This document shows, piece after piece, positions 52,833 to 62,468 of a stretch of 64,000 bases of DNA (positions are counted from its first letter, which is position 1; each line of letters begins with the position of its first letter). The notes below the pieces were generated by a model. It did no database searches, was not told the origin of the DNA, and saw only the letters and a list, made by a program, of their open reading frames with translations. The DNA is from Pseudomonas brassicacearum subsp. brassicacearum. Lineage in GTDB: Bacteria; Pseudomonadota; Gammaproteobacteria; Pseudomonadales; Pseudomonadaceae. The DNA lies in contig NZ_VZPJ01000006.1 of NCBI RefSeq assembly GCF_008801605.1, positions 186,001 through 250,000 on the forward strand, read 5' to 3'. The position numbers were made by a program, and so were the translations under genes.

Positions 52833-55784
52833 TCAGCTCAGCCCCAGCTCCCGCCAGATCCGCAGTACCTGCCGACGCTCATCCACGAACTGGTCGCCTG
52901 CGATCACCCCGGCATCTTTCTGCAAGGCCTGGCGGTGGGCGGCGGAGCGGTAGGCTTTGTAGGCTTCGCGCAACAGCGTGGCATCTTCGGCCGGCATCAG
53001 CCCGACCTCCTGCAACCCGTCCAGAATGCGGATGTTATCGGTGTAGCGCACCAGCGACGGGTGTTCCTCGGACCACGCCAGGGCCGCGTATTGCACCATA
53101 AATTCAATATCGACGATACCTCCGGCATCCTGCTTGAGGTCGAAGGGCGCCGTCGCCTCGAAGGCATTCGGCGCGGTCCCGGCGGCGGTGGCCTTGCTGC
53201 CAAGGTTGTCGCGCATCTTGGCACGCATCTCGCTGACCTCCTGACGCAGGGTCGGCAAGTCACGCTTGCATCCCAACACCAGGGCGCGGACCTTCTCGAA
53301 CGCCTGGCCCACGTCCTGGCTGCCCACCAACACCCGCGCCCGCACCAACGCCTGATGCTCCCAGGTCCAGGCTTCGTTCTCCTGGTAACGGGCAAACGCC
53401 CCGAGTGAACTGACCAGCAACCCCGACGCCCCGGATGGCCGCAGGCGCATATCCACTTCATACAGCTGCCCGGAGTTGGTCTGGGCAGTCAGCAGGTGAA
53501 TGATCCGCTGGCCGAGCCGGGTGAAGAACTGTGCACCGTCAATGGGTTTCGGGCCGTCGGTTTCCGCCTGAGGATCGCCATCGTGGATGAACACCAGGTC
53601 CAGGTCGGAACCATGCCCCAATTCCAGGCCGCCGACTTTCCCATAACCGACAATAATGAAGCCCGGATCGCACAAGCTGCCATCGGTGCGCAATGGCACG
53701 CCGTGCTTGGCGGCCGTCTGGCGCCAGGCCAGGGCCAGCACTTGTTCGAGAATCGCCTCGGCCAGCCAGGTCAGGTAATCGCTGACTTTCATCAGCGGCA
53801 GGCTGCCGGCGATTTCCGAGGCGGCCACCCGCAGGCGGTGCGCCAGCTTGAAATGCCGCAGCGCCTCCATTTGTTGCTCAAGGTCATCCTCGGGGATGCG
53901 CGTCAGGCGCTCTCGCAACTCCGCCGCCAACTCCGGTGCCAAGGGCGGCTTGAACAGCCGGCCCTCATTGAGCAATTCATCGAGCAGCAAGGGGAAACGG
54001 GTGATTTGTTCAGCAATCCACGGGCTCGCCGCGCACAACGTCAGCAAACGACGCAGGGCGCCGGGGTTTTCCGTCAACAGCACCAGGTAGGCCGAACGGC
54101 GGGCCACCGCCTCCACCAAAGGCAGCACCCGCTCCAGCACCAGGTCCGGATCGGCATGTTCCACGGCCTGGGCCAGCAGACGCGGGATGAAGGCGTCCAG
54201 ACGCTCGCGCCCCAGGCGCTGCATGGCGCGCAGTTGCGGGCTGCCGCGCAGGGCGGCCAAGGCCTTGAGGGCTTTGGGTGCATCGACGAAGCCGCCCTCT
54301 TCCAACTGACGACACGCCGCCTCTTCATCCTGGCTGTCTTCCCACAATGGCAACCATTCGCCACCCACCACCACTTCGCTTTCGCCACCCGCCTCTTCAT
54401 CAGGGTCGGCGATGACCTGGCCGAAATGCCAGGCCACACGCCCGCGCCAGTACATCAATTGCTCGTGAAAGGCCGACCAGTCGGCAAAACCCAGCATGAA
54501 CGCAATGCGCGCCTGGTCCTGCGGGTTGTCCGGCAACATCTGGGTCTGGCGGTCGGCAATCGCCTGGATCGCATGTTCGGTATAACGCAGGAATTCATAA
54601 CCCTGGCGCAGCTCGTCGATCACCTTGGCCGGCAGATAGCCCTGGCCTTCCAGAGTCCCCAGCACCTTGAGCAGCGGACGCTGCTGCAAGCTCAGGTCGC
54701 GACCGCCGTGGATCAACTGGAACGCCTGGGCAATGAACTCCACCTCACGAATGCCGCCCGAGCCCAGCTTGATGTTGTCGGCCATGCCCTTGCGCCGCAC
54801 CTCCTGCTGGATCAGTTGTTTCATGGTGCGCAGCGCTTCGATGGCGGAAAAATCCAGGTAACGGCGATAGACGAACGGGCGCAGCATGTCGAGCAATTGC
54901 GCACCCGCCACCTGGTCACCCGCCACCACGCGCGCCTTGATCATGGCGTAGCGTTCCCAGTCGCGGCCCTGGTCCTGGTAATACTGCTCCAGGGCGTTGA
55001 AGCTCAGCACCAGCGCCCCGGCCGAGCCGTAGGGGCGCAGGCGCATGTCGACGCGGAACACAAAACCGTCGACGGTCATCGGGTCCAGGGCCTTGATCAG
55101 GCGCTGGCCGACACGGATGAAAAACTCCTGGTTATCCAGCGGTCGCTTGACGCCAACGGTTTCGCCGCCCTCGGGGTAGGCGAAGATCAGGTCGATGTCC
55201 GACGACAGGTTCAGCTCCACGGCACCCAGCTTGCCCATGCCCAGGATGACCATCTGCTGCGGCTCGCCGCTGCGCCGTCCGGTGGGTACGCCGAATTGCT
55301 GGCTGAGGCGCCGGTACAACCATTGATACGCCTGGTCGATGCAGGTGTCGGCCATGTCCGAGAGGTCGCGGCAGGTCTGGACCAGGTCGGCCTGGCGGGT
55401 CAGGTCGCGCCAGATGATCCGTACCTGCTGGCGGGTGCGCTGGCGGCGCAGGACGCGGCCCAGTTCTTCTTCAGTCTCGGCGGCCTGCACGGCGGCACCG
55501 ATCTGCGCGCACATTTCTCCGGGCGCCAGGCTGCGGTCCAGTTCGCCGCTGCGCACCAGCTCCAGCAGCATCACCGGGTCACGGAGACTCTGCTCGATGA
55601 CAAAGTCGCTGGCAGCGGCAATACGGTTGAATGCCTCCCAGCGCTGCGGGGTCCAGGCCGATAGCCCGTGATCGTCGTCGAGCAAGGCGACCACCGCACG
55701 GAACGACTGCTCGGCACGACTGACCAATGACTGGAGAATGGCCGGTACCGTTTCCAGTATTGGGGCAAGCGAGGGCAGGCTCAT
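52833..55784 (-). CDS. glnE: Glutamine synthetase adenylyltransferase/deadenylyltransferase GlnE
   Basis: The 983-residue bifunctional enzyme adenylylates glutamine synthetase when nitrogen is plentiful and reverses this when it is scarce, under PII control. Each half carries a nucleotidyltransferase domain. The N-terminal removase has SSDIDLIFAYPEGGET and the C-terminal transferase has HGSDLDLVFIHDGD. The full length fits the family. It is divergent from aceE. Confidence 0.97.
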   Translation of the reverse strand: MSLPSLAPILETVPAILQSLVSRAEQSFRAVVALLDDDHGLSAWTPQRWEAFNRIAAASDFVIEQSLRDPVMLLELVRSGELDRSLAPGEMCAQIGAAVQAAETEEELGRVLRRQRTRQQVRIIWRDLTRQADLVQTCRDLSDMADTCIDQAYQWLYRRLSQQFGVPTGRRSGEPQQMVILGMGKLGAVELNLSSDIDLIFAYPEGGETVGVKRPLDNQEFFIRVGQRLIKALDPMTVDGFVFRVDMRLRPYGSAGALVLSFNALEQYYQDQGRDWERYAMIKARVVAGDQVAGAQLLDMLRPFVYRRYLDFSAIEALRTMKQLIQQEVRRKGMADNIKLGSGGIREVEFIAQAFQLIHGGRDLSLQQRPLLKVLGTLEGQGYLPAKVIDELRQGYEFLRYTEHAIQAIADRQTQMLPDNPQDQARIAFMLGFADWSAFHEQLMYWRGRVAWHFGQVIADPDEEAGGESEVVVGGEWLPLWEDSQDEEAACRQLEEGGFVDAPKALKALAALRGSPQLRAMQRLGRERLDAFIPRLLAQAVEHADPDLVLERVLPLVEAVARRSAYLVLLTENPGALRRLLTLCAASPWIAEQITRFPLLLDELLNEGRLFKPPLAPELAAELRERLTRIPEDDLEQQMEALRHFKLAHRLRVAASEIAGSLPLMKVSDYLTWLAEAILEQVLALAWRQTAAKHGVPLRTDGSLCDPGFIIVGYGKVGGLELGHGSDLDLVFIHDGDPQAETDGPKPIDGAQFFTRLGQRIIHLLTAQTNSGQLYEVDMRLRPSGASGLLVSSLGAFARYQENEAWTWEHQALVRARVLVGSQDVGQAFEKVRALVLGCKRDLPTLRQEVSEMRAKMRDNLGSKATAAGTAPNAFEATAPFDLKQDAGGIVDIEFMVQYAALAWSEEHPSLVRYTDNIRILDGLQEVGLMPAEDATLLREAYKAYRSAAHRQALQKDAGVIAGDQFVDERRQVLRIWRELGLS

Positions 55785-55990
55785 GGTCTATCCTTGATCG
55801 GCGCGGGGGAGGCTGGATGTAGTGTTTTTTCGAAAGACACTACCTGATCGACTGTCGAACAAAGATGATAAATAGCTGAAAATCTGATTTTATTGGCAGC
55901 CGGCATCAAGTTTTTACCTGTTCGAGTTGGCTAAAGACCAACAGTAACGATTATTCTCACAACGAAACGAGGGGCCATAAGCCGCTCATG

Positions 55991-56005
55991 TGTAGTTTTA
56001 CTACT
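55991..56005. promoter_or_regulatory. Operator-like palindrome 1 upstream of aceE
   Basis: TGTAGTTTTACTACT reads as TGTAGT-N3-ACTAC(A/T). It shares its inverted repeat with the site at 56043-56057; the centre-to-centre distance is 52 bases, about five helical turns. The binding protein is not known; a GntR-type pyruvate regulator is one option. Confidence 0.65.
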
Positions 56006-56042
56006 CGTCTATACATTCGAAAGGCTGAAACGGCCGACGATT

Positions 56043-56057
56043 TGTAGTAAAACTACA
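56043..56057. promoter_or_regulatory. Operator-like palindrome 2 upstream of aceE
   Basis: TGTAGTAAAACTACA is a perfect inverted repeat (TGTAGT-N3-ACTACA). It lies 110 bases before the aceE start. Together with the first site it suggests cooperative or looping control. Confidence 0.7.
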
Positions 56058-56166
56058 CGCCGCCGAAACAACCTTCGGCAATCCAAGAATTTATATCGTC
56101 TGCCCACAAGGCCAGTCGCAAACTCAGGCAACCGATTCTGGTAGCCTTTCCGCCCTGGAGCAAGCC

Positions 56167-58812
56167 ATGCAAGACCTCGATCCCGTCGAAACCCAGGAAT
56201 GGCTGGACGCCCTGGAATCGGTTCTCGACAAAGAAGGCGAAGACCGTGCTCATTATCTGATGACCCGTATGGGCGAACTCGCAACCCGCAGCGGTTCGCA
56301 ACTGCCCTACGCCATCACCACGCCGTACCGCAACACGATCCCCGTTACCCACGAAGCACGCATGCCTGGCGACCTGTTCATGGAACGCCGCATTCGCTCG
56401 CTGGTACGCTGGAACGCGTTGGCCATGGTCATGCGTACCAACCTGAAAGATTCTGACCTGGGCGGTCACATCTCCAGCTTCGCCTCCAGCGCGACGCTGT
56501 ATGACATCGGCTTCAACTACTTCTTCCAGGCCCCGACCGACGAACACGGCGGCGACCTGATCTACTTCCAGGGGCACGCATCGCCAGGCGTCTACGCCCG
56601 TGCGTTCATGGAAGGCCGTATTTCCGAAGACCAGATGAACAACTTCCGCCAGGAAGTGGACGGCAACGGCCTGTCTTCGTACCCGCACCCTTGGCTGATG
56701 CCGGACTTCTGGCAGTTCCCGACCGTTTCCATGGGCCTGGGCCCGATCCAGGCGATCTACCAGGCACGCTTCATGAAGTACCTGGAAGCCCGTGGCTTCA
56801 TCCAGCCAGGCAAGCAGAAAGTCTGGTGCTTCATGGGTGACGGCGAGTGCGACGAGCCGGAATCCCTGGGCGCAATCTCCCTGGCCGGCCGCGAGAAGCT
56901 GGACAACCTGATCTTTGTCATCAACTGCAACCTGCAGCGCCTCGACGGCCCGGTTCGCGGCAACGCCAAGATCATCCAGGAACTCGAAGGCGTGTTCCGT
57001 GGCGCCCAATGGAACGTCAACAAAGTCATCTGGGGCCGCTTCTGGGACCCACTGCTGGCCAAGGACGTCGACGGCATCCTGCAACGCCGCATGGACGAAG
57101 TCATCGACGGCGAATACCAGAACTACAAGGCCAAGGACGGCGCGTTCGTCCGCGAGCACTTCTTCAACTCGCCTGAACTCAAGGCCATGGTTGCCGACTT
57201 GTCCGACGACGAGATCTGGAAGCTCAACCGTGGCGGCCACGACCCGTACAAGGTCTACGCGGCGTACCACCAGGCGGTCAACCACAAAGAGCAGCCAACC
57301 GTCATCCTGGCCAAGACCATCAAGGGTTATGGCACCGGCGCCGGCGAAGCGAAGAACACCGCGCACAACACCAAGAAAGTCGATGTCGACAGCCTGAAGT
57401 TGTTCCGCGACCGCTTCGACATTCCGGTCAAGGACAGCGAGCTGGAAAACCTGCCGTTCTTCAAGCCCGAAGAAGGCAGCGCCGAAGCCCGTTACCTGGC
57501 CGAGCGCCGTGCCGCACTGGGCGGTTTCGTGCCGCAGCGTCGCGCCAAGAGCTTCAGCGTTCCGACCCCGCCACTGGAAACCCTCAAGGCGATCCTGGAC
57601 GGCTCGGGCGACCGTGAAATCTCCACCACCATGGCCTTCGTGCGGATCCTCGCGCAACTGGTCAAGGACAAGGAAATTGGCCAGCGCATCGTTCCGATCA
57701 TCCCGGACGAAGCCCGTACCTTCGGTATGGAAGGCATGTTCCGTCAGTTGGGCATCTACTCGTCCGTCGGCCAGCTCTACGAGCCAGTCGATAAAGACCA
57801 GGTGATGTTCTACCGCGAAGACAAGAAGGGCCAGATCCTCGAAGAAGGCATCAACGAAGCGGGCGCCATGAGCTCCTTCATTGCCGCCGGTACTTCGTAC
57901 TCCAGCCACAACCAGCCGATGCTGCCGTTCTACATCTTCTACTCGATGTTCGGCTTCCAGCGTATCGGCGACCTGGCCTGGGCGGCCGGCGACAGCCGTA
58001 CCCGTGGCTTCCTGATCGGCGGTACCGCGGGCCGGACCACGCTCAACGGTGAAGGCCTGCAGCACGAAGACGGCCACAGCCACATGCTGGCCGGGACCAT
58101 CCCGAACTGCCGCACCTATGATCCGACCTACGGCTACGAGCTGGCGGTGATCATCCAGGACGGCATGAAGAAGATGACCGAAGAGCAACAGGACGTCTTC
58201 TACTACATCACCGTGATGAACGAGTCCTACCAGCAGCCAGCCATGCCGGCCGGTGTCGAGGCAGGCATCGTCAAGGGCATGTACCTGCTCGAGGAAGACA
58301 CCCGCGAAGCGGCGCACCACGTCCAACTGATGGGCTCGGGCACCATCCTGCGCGAAGTGCGTGAGGCAGCGAAGATCCTGCGTGAAGAGTTCAACGTCGG
58401 CGCCGACGTCTGGAGCGTCACCAGCTTCAACGAACTGCGTCGCGACGGCCTGGCCGTAGAGCGCAGCAACCGCCTGCACCCTGGCCAGAAGCCAAAGCTG
58501 AGCTACGTCGAAGAATGCCTGAACGGCCGCAAAGGTCCGGTCATCGCGTCCACCGACTACATGAAGCTGTTCGCCGAGCAGATCCGCCAGTGGGTTCCTT
58601 CCAAGGAATTCAAAGTGCTGGGCACCGACGGTTTCGGCCGTAGCGACAGCCGCAAGAAGCTGCGTCACTTCTTCGAAGTCGACCGTAAGTTCGTTGTGTT
58701 GGCAGCCCTGGAAGCCCTGGCTGACCGTGGCGATATCGAACCTAAAGTGGTGGCCGAAGCCATCGCCAAGTTCGGCATCGATCCGGAAAAACGCAACCCA
58801 CTGGACTGCTGA
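56167..58812 (+). CDS. aceE: Pyruvate dehydrogenase E1 component AceE
   Basis: The 881-residue homodimeric-type E1 decarboxylates pyruvate with thiamine diphosphate and passes the acetyl group to AceF. The ThDP motif begins GDGECDEPESLGAISLAG and ends NCNLQRLDG. GTSYSSHNQPMLPFYIFYSMFGFQR and HEDGHSHMLAGTIPNCRTYDPTYGYE are typical of the family. It is followed by aceF after 11 bases with a strong ribosome-binding site (gaggaga). No lpd is adjacent in the window. Confidence 0.98.
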   Translation: MQDLDPVETQEWLDALESVLDKEGEDRAHYLMTRMGELATRSGSQLPYAITTPYRNTIPVTHEARMPGDLFMERRIRSLVRWNALAMVMRTNLKDSDLGGHISSFASSATLYDIGFNYFFQAPTDEHGGDLIYFQGHASPGVYARAFMEGRISEDQMNNFRQEVDGNGLSSYPHPWLMPDFWQFPTVSMGLGPIQAIYQARFMKYLEARGFIQPGKQKVWCFMGDGECDEPESLGAISLAGREKLDNLIFVINCNLQRLDGPVRGNAKIIQELEGVFRGAQWNVNKVIWGRFWDPLLAKDVDGILQRRMDEVIDGEYQNYKAKDGAFVREHFFNSPELKAMVADLSDDEIWKLNRGGHDPYKVYAAYHQAVNHKEQPTVILAKTIKGYGTGAGEAKNTAHNTKKVDVDSLKLFRDRFDIPVKDSELENLPFFKPEEGSAEARYLAERRAALGGFVPQRRAKSFSVPTPPLETLKAILDGSGDREISTTMAFVRILAQLVKDKEIGQRIVPIIPDEARTFGMEGMFRQLGIYSSVGQLYEPVDKDQVMFYREDKKGQILEEGINEAGAMSSFIAAGTSYSSHNQPMLPFYIFYSMFGFQRIGDLAWAAGDSRTRGFLIGGTAGRTTLNGEGLQHEDGHSHMLAGTIPNCRTYDPTYGYELAVIIQDGMKKMTEEQQDVFYYITVMNESYQQPAMPAGVEAGIVKGMYLLEEDTREAAHHVQLMGSGTILREVREAAKILREEFNVGADVWSVTSFNELRRDGLAVERSNRLHPGQKPKLSYVEECLNGRKGPVIASTDYMKLFAEQIRQWVPSKEFKVLGTDGFGRSDSRKKLRHFFEVDRKFVVLAALEALADRGDIEPKVVAEAIAKFGIDPEKRNPLDC

Positions 58813-58823
58813 GGAGAATTTTC

Positions 58824-60464
58824 GTGAGCGAACTCATTCGCGTACCTGACATCGGCAGCGGTGAAGGTGAAGTAATTGAACTGTTTGTGAAGGTCGGCGA
58901 CCGTATCGAAGCCGACCAGAGCATCCTGACGCTTGAATCGGACAAGGCCAGCATGGAAGTGCCTGCGCCGAAGGCCGGTGTCATCAAGAGCCTGAAAGTG
59001 AAGCTGGGCGACCGCCTGAAAGAAGGCGACGAACTGCTGGAGCTGGAAGTCGAGGGCGCCGCTGCGGCGCCTGAAGCGCCCGCCCCTGCTGCTGCCCCGG
59101 CCGCGGCTGAAAAGCCTGCCGCCGCACCGGCTGCCGAAGCGGCTCCCGCGCCAGCTGCTGCGCCTGCCGCTGCCACGGTCCAGGACATTCATGTCCCGGA
59201 CATCGGCTCGTCGGGCAAGGCCAAGATCATCGAAGTGCTGGTCAAGGTTGGCGACACCGTCGAAGCCGACCAGTCGCTGATCACCCTGGAATCCGACAAG
59301 GCCAGCATGGAAATCCCATCGCCGGCTGCCGGCGTGGTGGAAAGCATCGCGGTCAAGCTGGAAGATGAAGTGGGCACAGGCGATTTCATCCTCAAGCTGA
59401 AAGTAGCCGGTGCCGCCGCACCTGCCGCGCCCGCCCAAGCCGCAGCGCCTGCCGCCAAAGCTGAAGCCGCTCCGGCTCCGGCTCCGGCTGCCGCGCCAGC
59501 CGCCAAGGCCGAGGCTGCTCCGGTTGCCGCCGCGCCTGCGCCAAGCGGTGCCAAGGTGCACGCCGGCCCTGCGGTGCGTCAGTTGGCCCGTGAATTCGGT
59601 GTCGAGCTGTCCGCCGTCGGCCCAAGCGGTCCTCACGGTCGCGTGCTGAAAGAAGACGTGCAAGCCTACGTCAAGGCCATGATGCAGAAGGCCAAGAACG
59701 CACCAGCCGAAGGCGCTGCTGGCGGCGCAGGCATTCCGCCGATCCCGGCGGTGGATTTCAGCCGCTTCGGCGAAACCGAAGAAGTGGCCATGACTCGCCT
59801 GATGCAGATCGGCGCGTCGAGCCTGCATCGCAGCTGGCTGAACATTCCGCACGTGACTCAGTTCGACCAGGCCGACATCACCGAGCTGGAAGCTTTCCGC
59901 GTTGCGCAGAAGGCCGTGGCGGAAAAGGCCGGCGTCAAGCTGACCGTGCTGCCGCTGCTGCTCAAGGCCTGTGCGCACCTGCTCAAGGAACTGCCGGACT
60001 TCAACGCCTCCCTGGCCCCGAGTGGCAAGGCTGTGATCCGCAAGAAATACGTGCACATCGGCTTTGCCGTCGACACCCCGGAAGGCCTGCTGGTACCGGT
60101 CATCCGCAACGTCGACCAGAAGAGCCTGCTGCAACTGGCTGCCGAAGCCGCTGCCCTGGCCGAAAAAGCCCGGAACAAGAAGCTCACCGCCGACGACATG
60201 CAAGGCGCCTGCTTCACCATCTCCAGTCTCGGCCACATTGGCGGCACCGGCTTCACGCCGATCGTCAACGCGCCGGAAGTGGCGATCCTGGGTGTTTCCA
60301 AGGCCACCATCCAGCCGGTCTGGGACGGTAAAGCCTTCCAGCCGAAGCTGATGCTGCCACTGTCGCTGTCCTACGATCACCGTGTGATCAACGGCGCCGC
60401 CGCTGCACGCTTCACCAAGCGTCTGAGCGACCTGCTGGGCGACATCCGCACCATCCTGCTGTAA
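58824..60464 (+). CDS. aceF: Dihydrolipoyllysine acetyltransferase AceF (E2)
   Basis: The 546-residue core subunit of pyruvate dehydrogenase starts at GTG. It has two lipoyl domains, each with the lipoylated Lys in ESDKASME (about 40 and 157), joined by long Ala/Pro linkers. The E1/E3-binding domain follows at about 245-285 (VRQLAREFGVELSAVGPSGPHGRV), then the catalytic domain with the active-site DHRVING near the C-terminus. The E. coli enzyme has three lipoyl domains; two are usual in Pseudomonas. Confidence 0.98.
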   Translation: MSELIRVPDIGSGEGEVIELFVKVGDRIEADQSILTLESDKASMEVPAPKAGVIKSLKVKLGDRLKEGDELLELEVEGAAAAPEAPAPAAAPAAAEKPAAAPAAEAAPAPAAAPAAATVQDIHVPDIGSSGKAKIIEVLVKVGDTVEADQSLITLESDKASMEIPSPAAGVVESIAVKLEDEVGTGDFILKLKVAGAAAPAAPAQAAAPAAKAEAAPAPAPAAAPAAKAEAAPVAAAPAPSGAKVHAGPAVRQLAREFGVELSAVGPSGPHGRVLKEDVQAYVKAMMQKAKNAPAEGAAGGAGIPPIPAVDFSRFGETEEVAMTRLMQIGASSLHRSWLNIPHVTQFDQADITELEAFRVAQKAVAEKAGVKLTVLPLLLKACAHLLKELPDFNASLAPSGKAVIRKKYVHIGFAVDTPEGLLVPVIRNVDQKSLLQLAAEAAALAEKARNKKLTADDMQGACFTISSLGHIGGTGFTPIVNAPEVAILGVSKATIQPVWDGKAFQPKLMLPLSLSYDHRVINGAAAARFTKRLSDLLGDIRTILL

Positions 60465-60473
60465 CACCGGGCG

Positions 60474-60500
60474 GCCCTCCCTTGCGGAGGGCCATTCGGA
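60474..60500 (+). terminator. Hairpin directly after aceF
   Basis: The stem ggccctcc / ggagggcc lies 10 bases after the stop, with only a short T stretch. It may act with the following terminator. Confidence 0.5.
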
Positions 60501-60532
60501 GCACTGTTTTCCGAGCGCCACGCTCGTACCTC

Positions 60533-60563
60533 AACCCCGTCCGTTTGGCGGGGCTTTTTTTTG
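60533..60563 (+). terminator. Rho-independent terminator of aceEF
   Basis: The stem accccg.c / g.cggggc is followed by eight T. It lies about 70 bases after the aceF stop. Confidence 0.8.
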
Positions 60564-60602
60564 CCTGGAATTCAGGCCAGGTGCATGGATGTTGGCTGTG
60601 CC

Positions 60603-60712
60603 GGCCGCATCGCGAGCAGGCTCGCTCCCACAATAGATTTTTGGCGCTGCACAGCACTTTAAACTGACACCTCTCCCCCTGTGGGAGCGAGCCTGTTCGC
60701 GATGGCGGTCTG
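60603..60712. repeat. REPIN downstream of aceF
   Basis: Facing REP units (ccgcatcgcgagcaggctcg and gagcctgttcgcgatggcgg) lie in the 430-base gap between aceF and the phosphatase. The rest of that gap (60713-60894) is the AT-richer upstream region of the phosphatase gene, without a clear site. Confidence 0.85.
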
Positions 60713-60894
60713 TCAGGCAACCCCGGCATTTTCCTACCCCGCAAGTTTTAAATGACTACACCCCCTGTTAGTCATTACCCACAACCTGCGCCCCCTTCCC
60801 TATCGATATTTATGGCGCGCCGGGCTTTAGCATCAAGACCGCCAAGGCAACTTGATGCTTGCCCCCACTACTAAAACTTCGAATGGATTCGAAT

Positions 60895-62286
60895 ATGTTC
60901 AAACCTACCGTTGGCCCCATCGTCGGCCACACGACAACGGACCACGCGCGGATATTCCTGCGCGGCGATCGCGGCAACAACCGGGTATTCGCCGGTATTC
61001 GCCACCGGCGCCAAGGCGATACACGCTGGTCGAAAGGGCATTTTGTCCATTTGAAGGCCTACCGCGACATGTCCGATGTCATCGTGTTGAAAGGCCTTCA
61101 ACCCGATACCGCCTACGAGTACCAGGCCGGCTGGTTCAGCCCCTTGAGCCCGACCCATACCGTGGAAACCGTCCAGGAACTGCCGCTGCAATGGCCCGGG
61201 AACACCTACTGCTTACGCACGCCGGCCAGCAAAACCGACGCACCACGCGCTTATATCGTGGGCTCTTGCCGCTACTTGCGAATCGCCGCCGGCACCCCGT
61301 TGCTACCGGGGCTTGGGGACCGCACCTTTGCCGGCATCAACCGCATCGTGGCGCAGGCCGACCCACCGATCAGCGCGATATTGATGACCGGCGACCAGGT
61401 TTATCTGGATGACCTGAATGTCATAGGACCGGCCCAAACCTATCAGAACATCCTTTTCAGATACCGATCGGTATTTAGCCAGCCACATATCCGGAAACTG
61501 ATGTCTGGCGTCCCGACCTACATGATCCTTGACGACCATGAGATCGAAGACAACTGGCCCGCCAGGAAAACCGCTAACGACGATGTTCTATACGCCAATG
61601 CCATGGGCGCTTATGGGCTTTATCAGGCCAGCCATGGGCCCGCCCACGAACTGTCGAGCGACGGGACATTGAACAAGTCGTTAACCCGCTACTGGTACAC
61701 CTTCACCCACGGCGATATCCAATGGTTCGTCACCGACAGCCGGACGCAACGCAACCTGTTGGCGAATGACCGGCGCATCCTCGACGAGGAGCAGGAACAG
61801 TCCCTGCTCCAATGGCTCATCGACAGCCCCGCCCGGGTCAAACTCGTCGTGACCAGCGTCATGTTCTTCCCTGACAGCAAGCACGATGACGGTGACGCCT
61901 GGCAGGCCTTCCCGGAACAACGCCTGCGCCTGCTGGAAACCATACGTCGCCATCGGATCAAAAACGTGGTTTTCGTCTCGGGCGATGTCCACGGCTCCAT
62001 GACCAGCCGCCTGCGTCACAGCGAGGATCCTGATTTCGAGGTCAACACCGTGGTTTCCTCGCCGTTCTACAACAGTAAATTGCTGCCTTTTGCGAAAGCC
62101 TCGGATTTTATTTTCCACAGGCCCATGGCCCGTACCCAAAGCGGTGAGTACCGCTATGAACTGACCAGCAAAGTGGTGAGCCAGGACAACTTCGCCCATC
62201 TGCAGGTCACGGCCCAGAGCCTTCAAGTCACCTTCCACGACCGGGACGGCAACCCTTTGCAGACCGTCGATATCCCACTGCAATGA
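60895..62286 (+). CDS. PhoD-like (alkaline phosphatase D) family protein
   Basis: The 463-residue metallophosphatase starts at MFKPTVG (60895), where gga lies seven bases before; an ATG at 60883 is an alternative. An N-terminal fibronectin-like domain (VGPIVGHTTTDHARIFLRG...GLQPDTAYEYQAGW) precedes the catalytic part: GSCRY, MTGDQVYLDD, ILDDHEIEDNW and FVSGDVHGSMTSR. Unlike classical PhoD it shows no Tat or Sec signal, so it may be cytoplasmic or exported otherwise. The substrate is unknown. Confidence 0.85.
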   Translation: MFKPTVGPIVGHTTTDHARIFLRGDRGNNRVFAGIRHRRQGDTRWSKGHFVHLKAYRDMSDVIVLKGLQPDTAYEYQAGWFSPLSPTHTVETVQELPLQWPGNTYCLRTPASKTDAPRAYIVGSCRYLRIAAGTPLLPGLGDRTFAGINRIVAQADPPISAILMTGDQVYLDDLNVIGPAQTYQNILFRYRSVFSQPHIRKLMSGVPTYMILDDHEIEDNWPARKTANDDVLYANAMGAYGLYQASHGPAHELSSDGTLNKSLTRYWYTFTHGDIQWFVTDSRTQRNLLANDRRILDEEQEQSLLQWLIDSPARVKLVVTSVMFFPDSKHDDGDAWQAFPEQRLRLLETIRRHRIKNVVFVSGDVHGSMTSRLRHSEDPDFEVNTVVSSPFYNSKLLPFAKASDFIFHRPMARTQSGEYRYELTSKVVSQDNFAHLQVTAQSLQVTFHDRDGNPLQTVDIPLQ

Positions 62287-62468
62287 TCTTCCACGCCCTC
62301 TGATCGGTCGGCGACTGGAGAAATCCTCTCGTCGGCCGATAAAAGGTTTATAGCACTTGGCCTTCATGTCTCTTGTCAGCCAGTGCCGCAATGATGCAAC
62401 CTTGCGCCAATCCGTAATAACGAGGGCGTCAGCCCGGCGCGATCAGCATTTTCGAAGCGAGTTTCCCC

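Larger units (their letters stand above)
55785..56166. promoter_or_regulatory. glnE / aceE divergent upstream region
   Basis: These 382 bases without a gene are AT-richer than the surroundings. They hold the two matching palindromes listed separately and must contain both promoters. The aceE ribosome-binding site is ggagcaagcc just before the ATG. Confidence 0.7.

Noticed and set aside
53496..55664. 722-residue plus-strand ORF over glnE
   Set aside because: Same reason: it is a mirror of the real glnE codons without any domain.
56053..58668. 871-residue minus-strand ORF over aceE
   Set aside because: It is antisense to aceE, with no recognisable motif; long shadow frames are common in highly biased codon usage.
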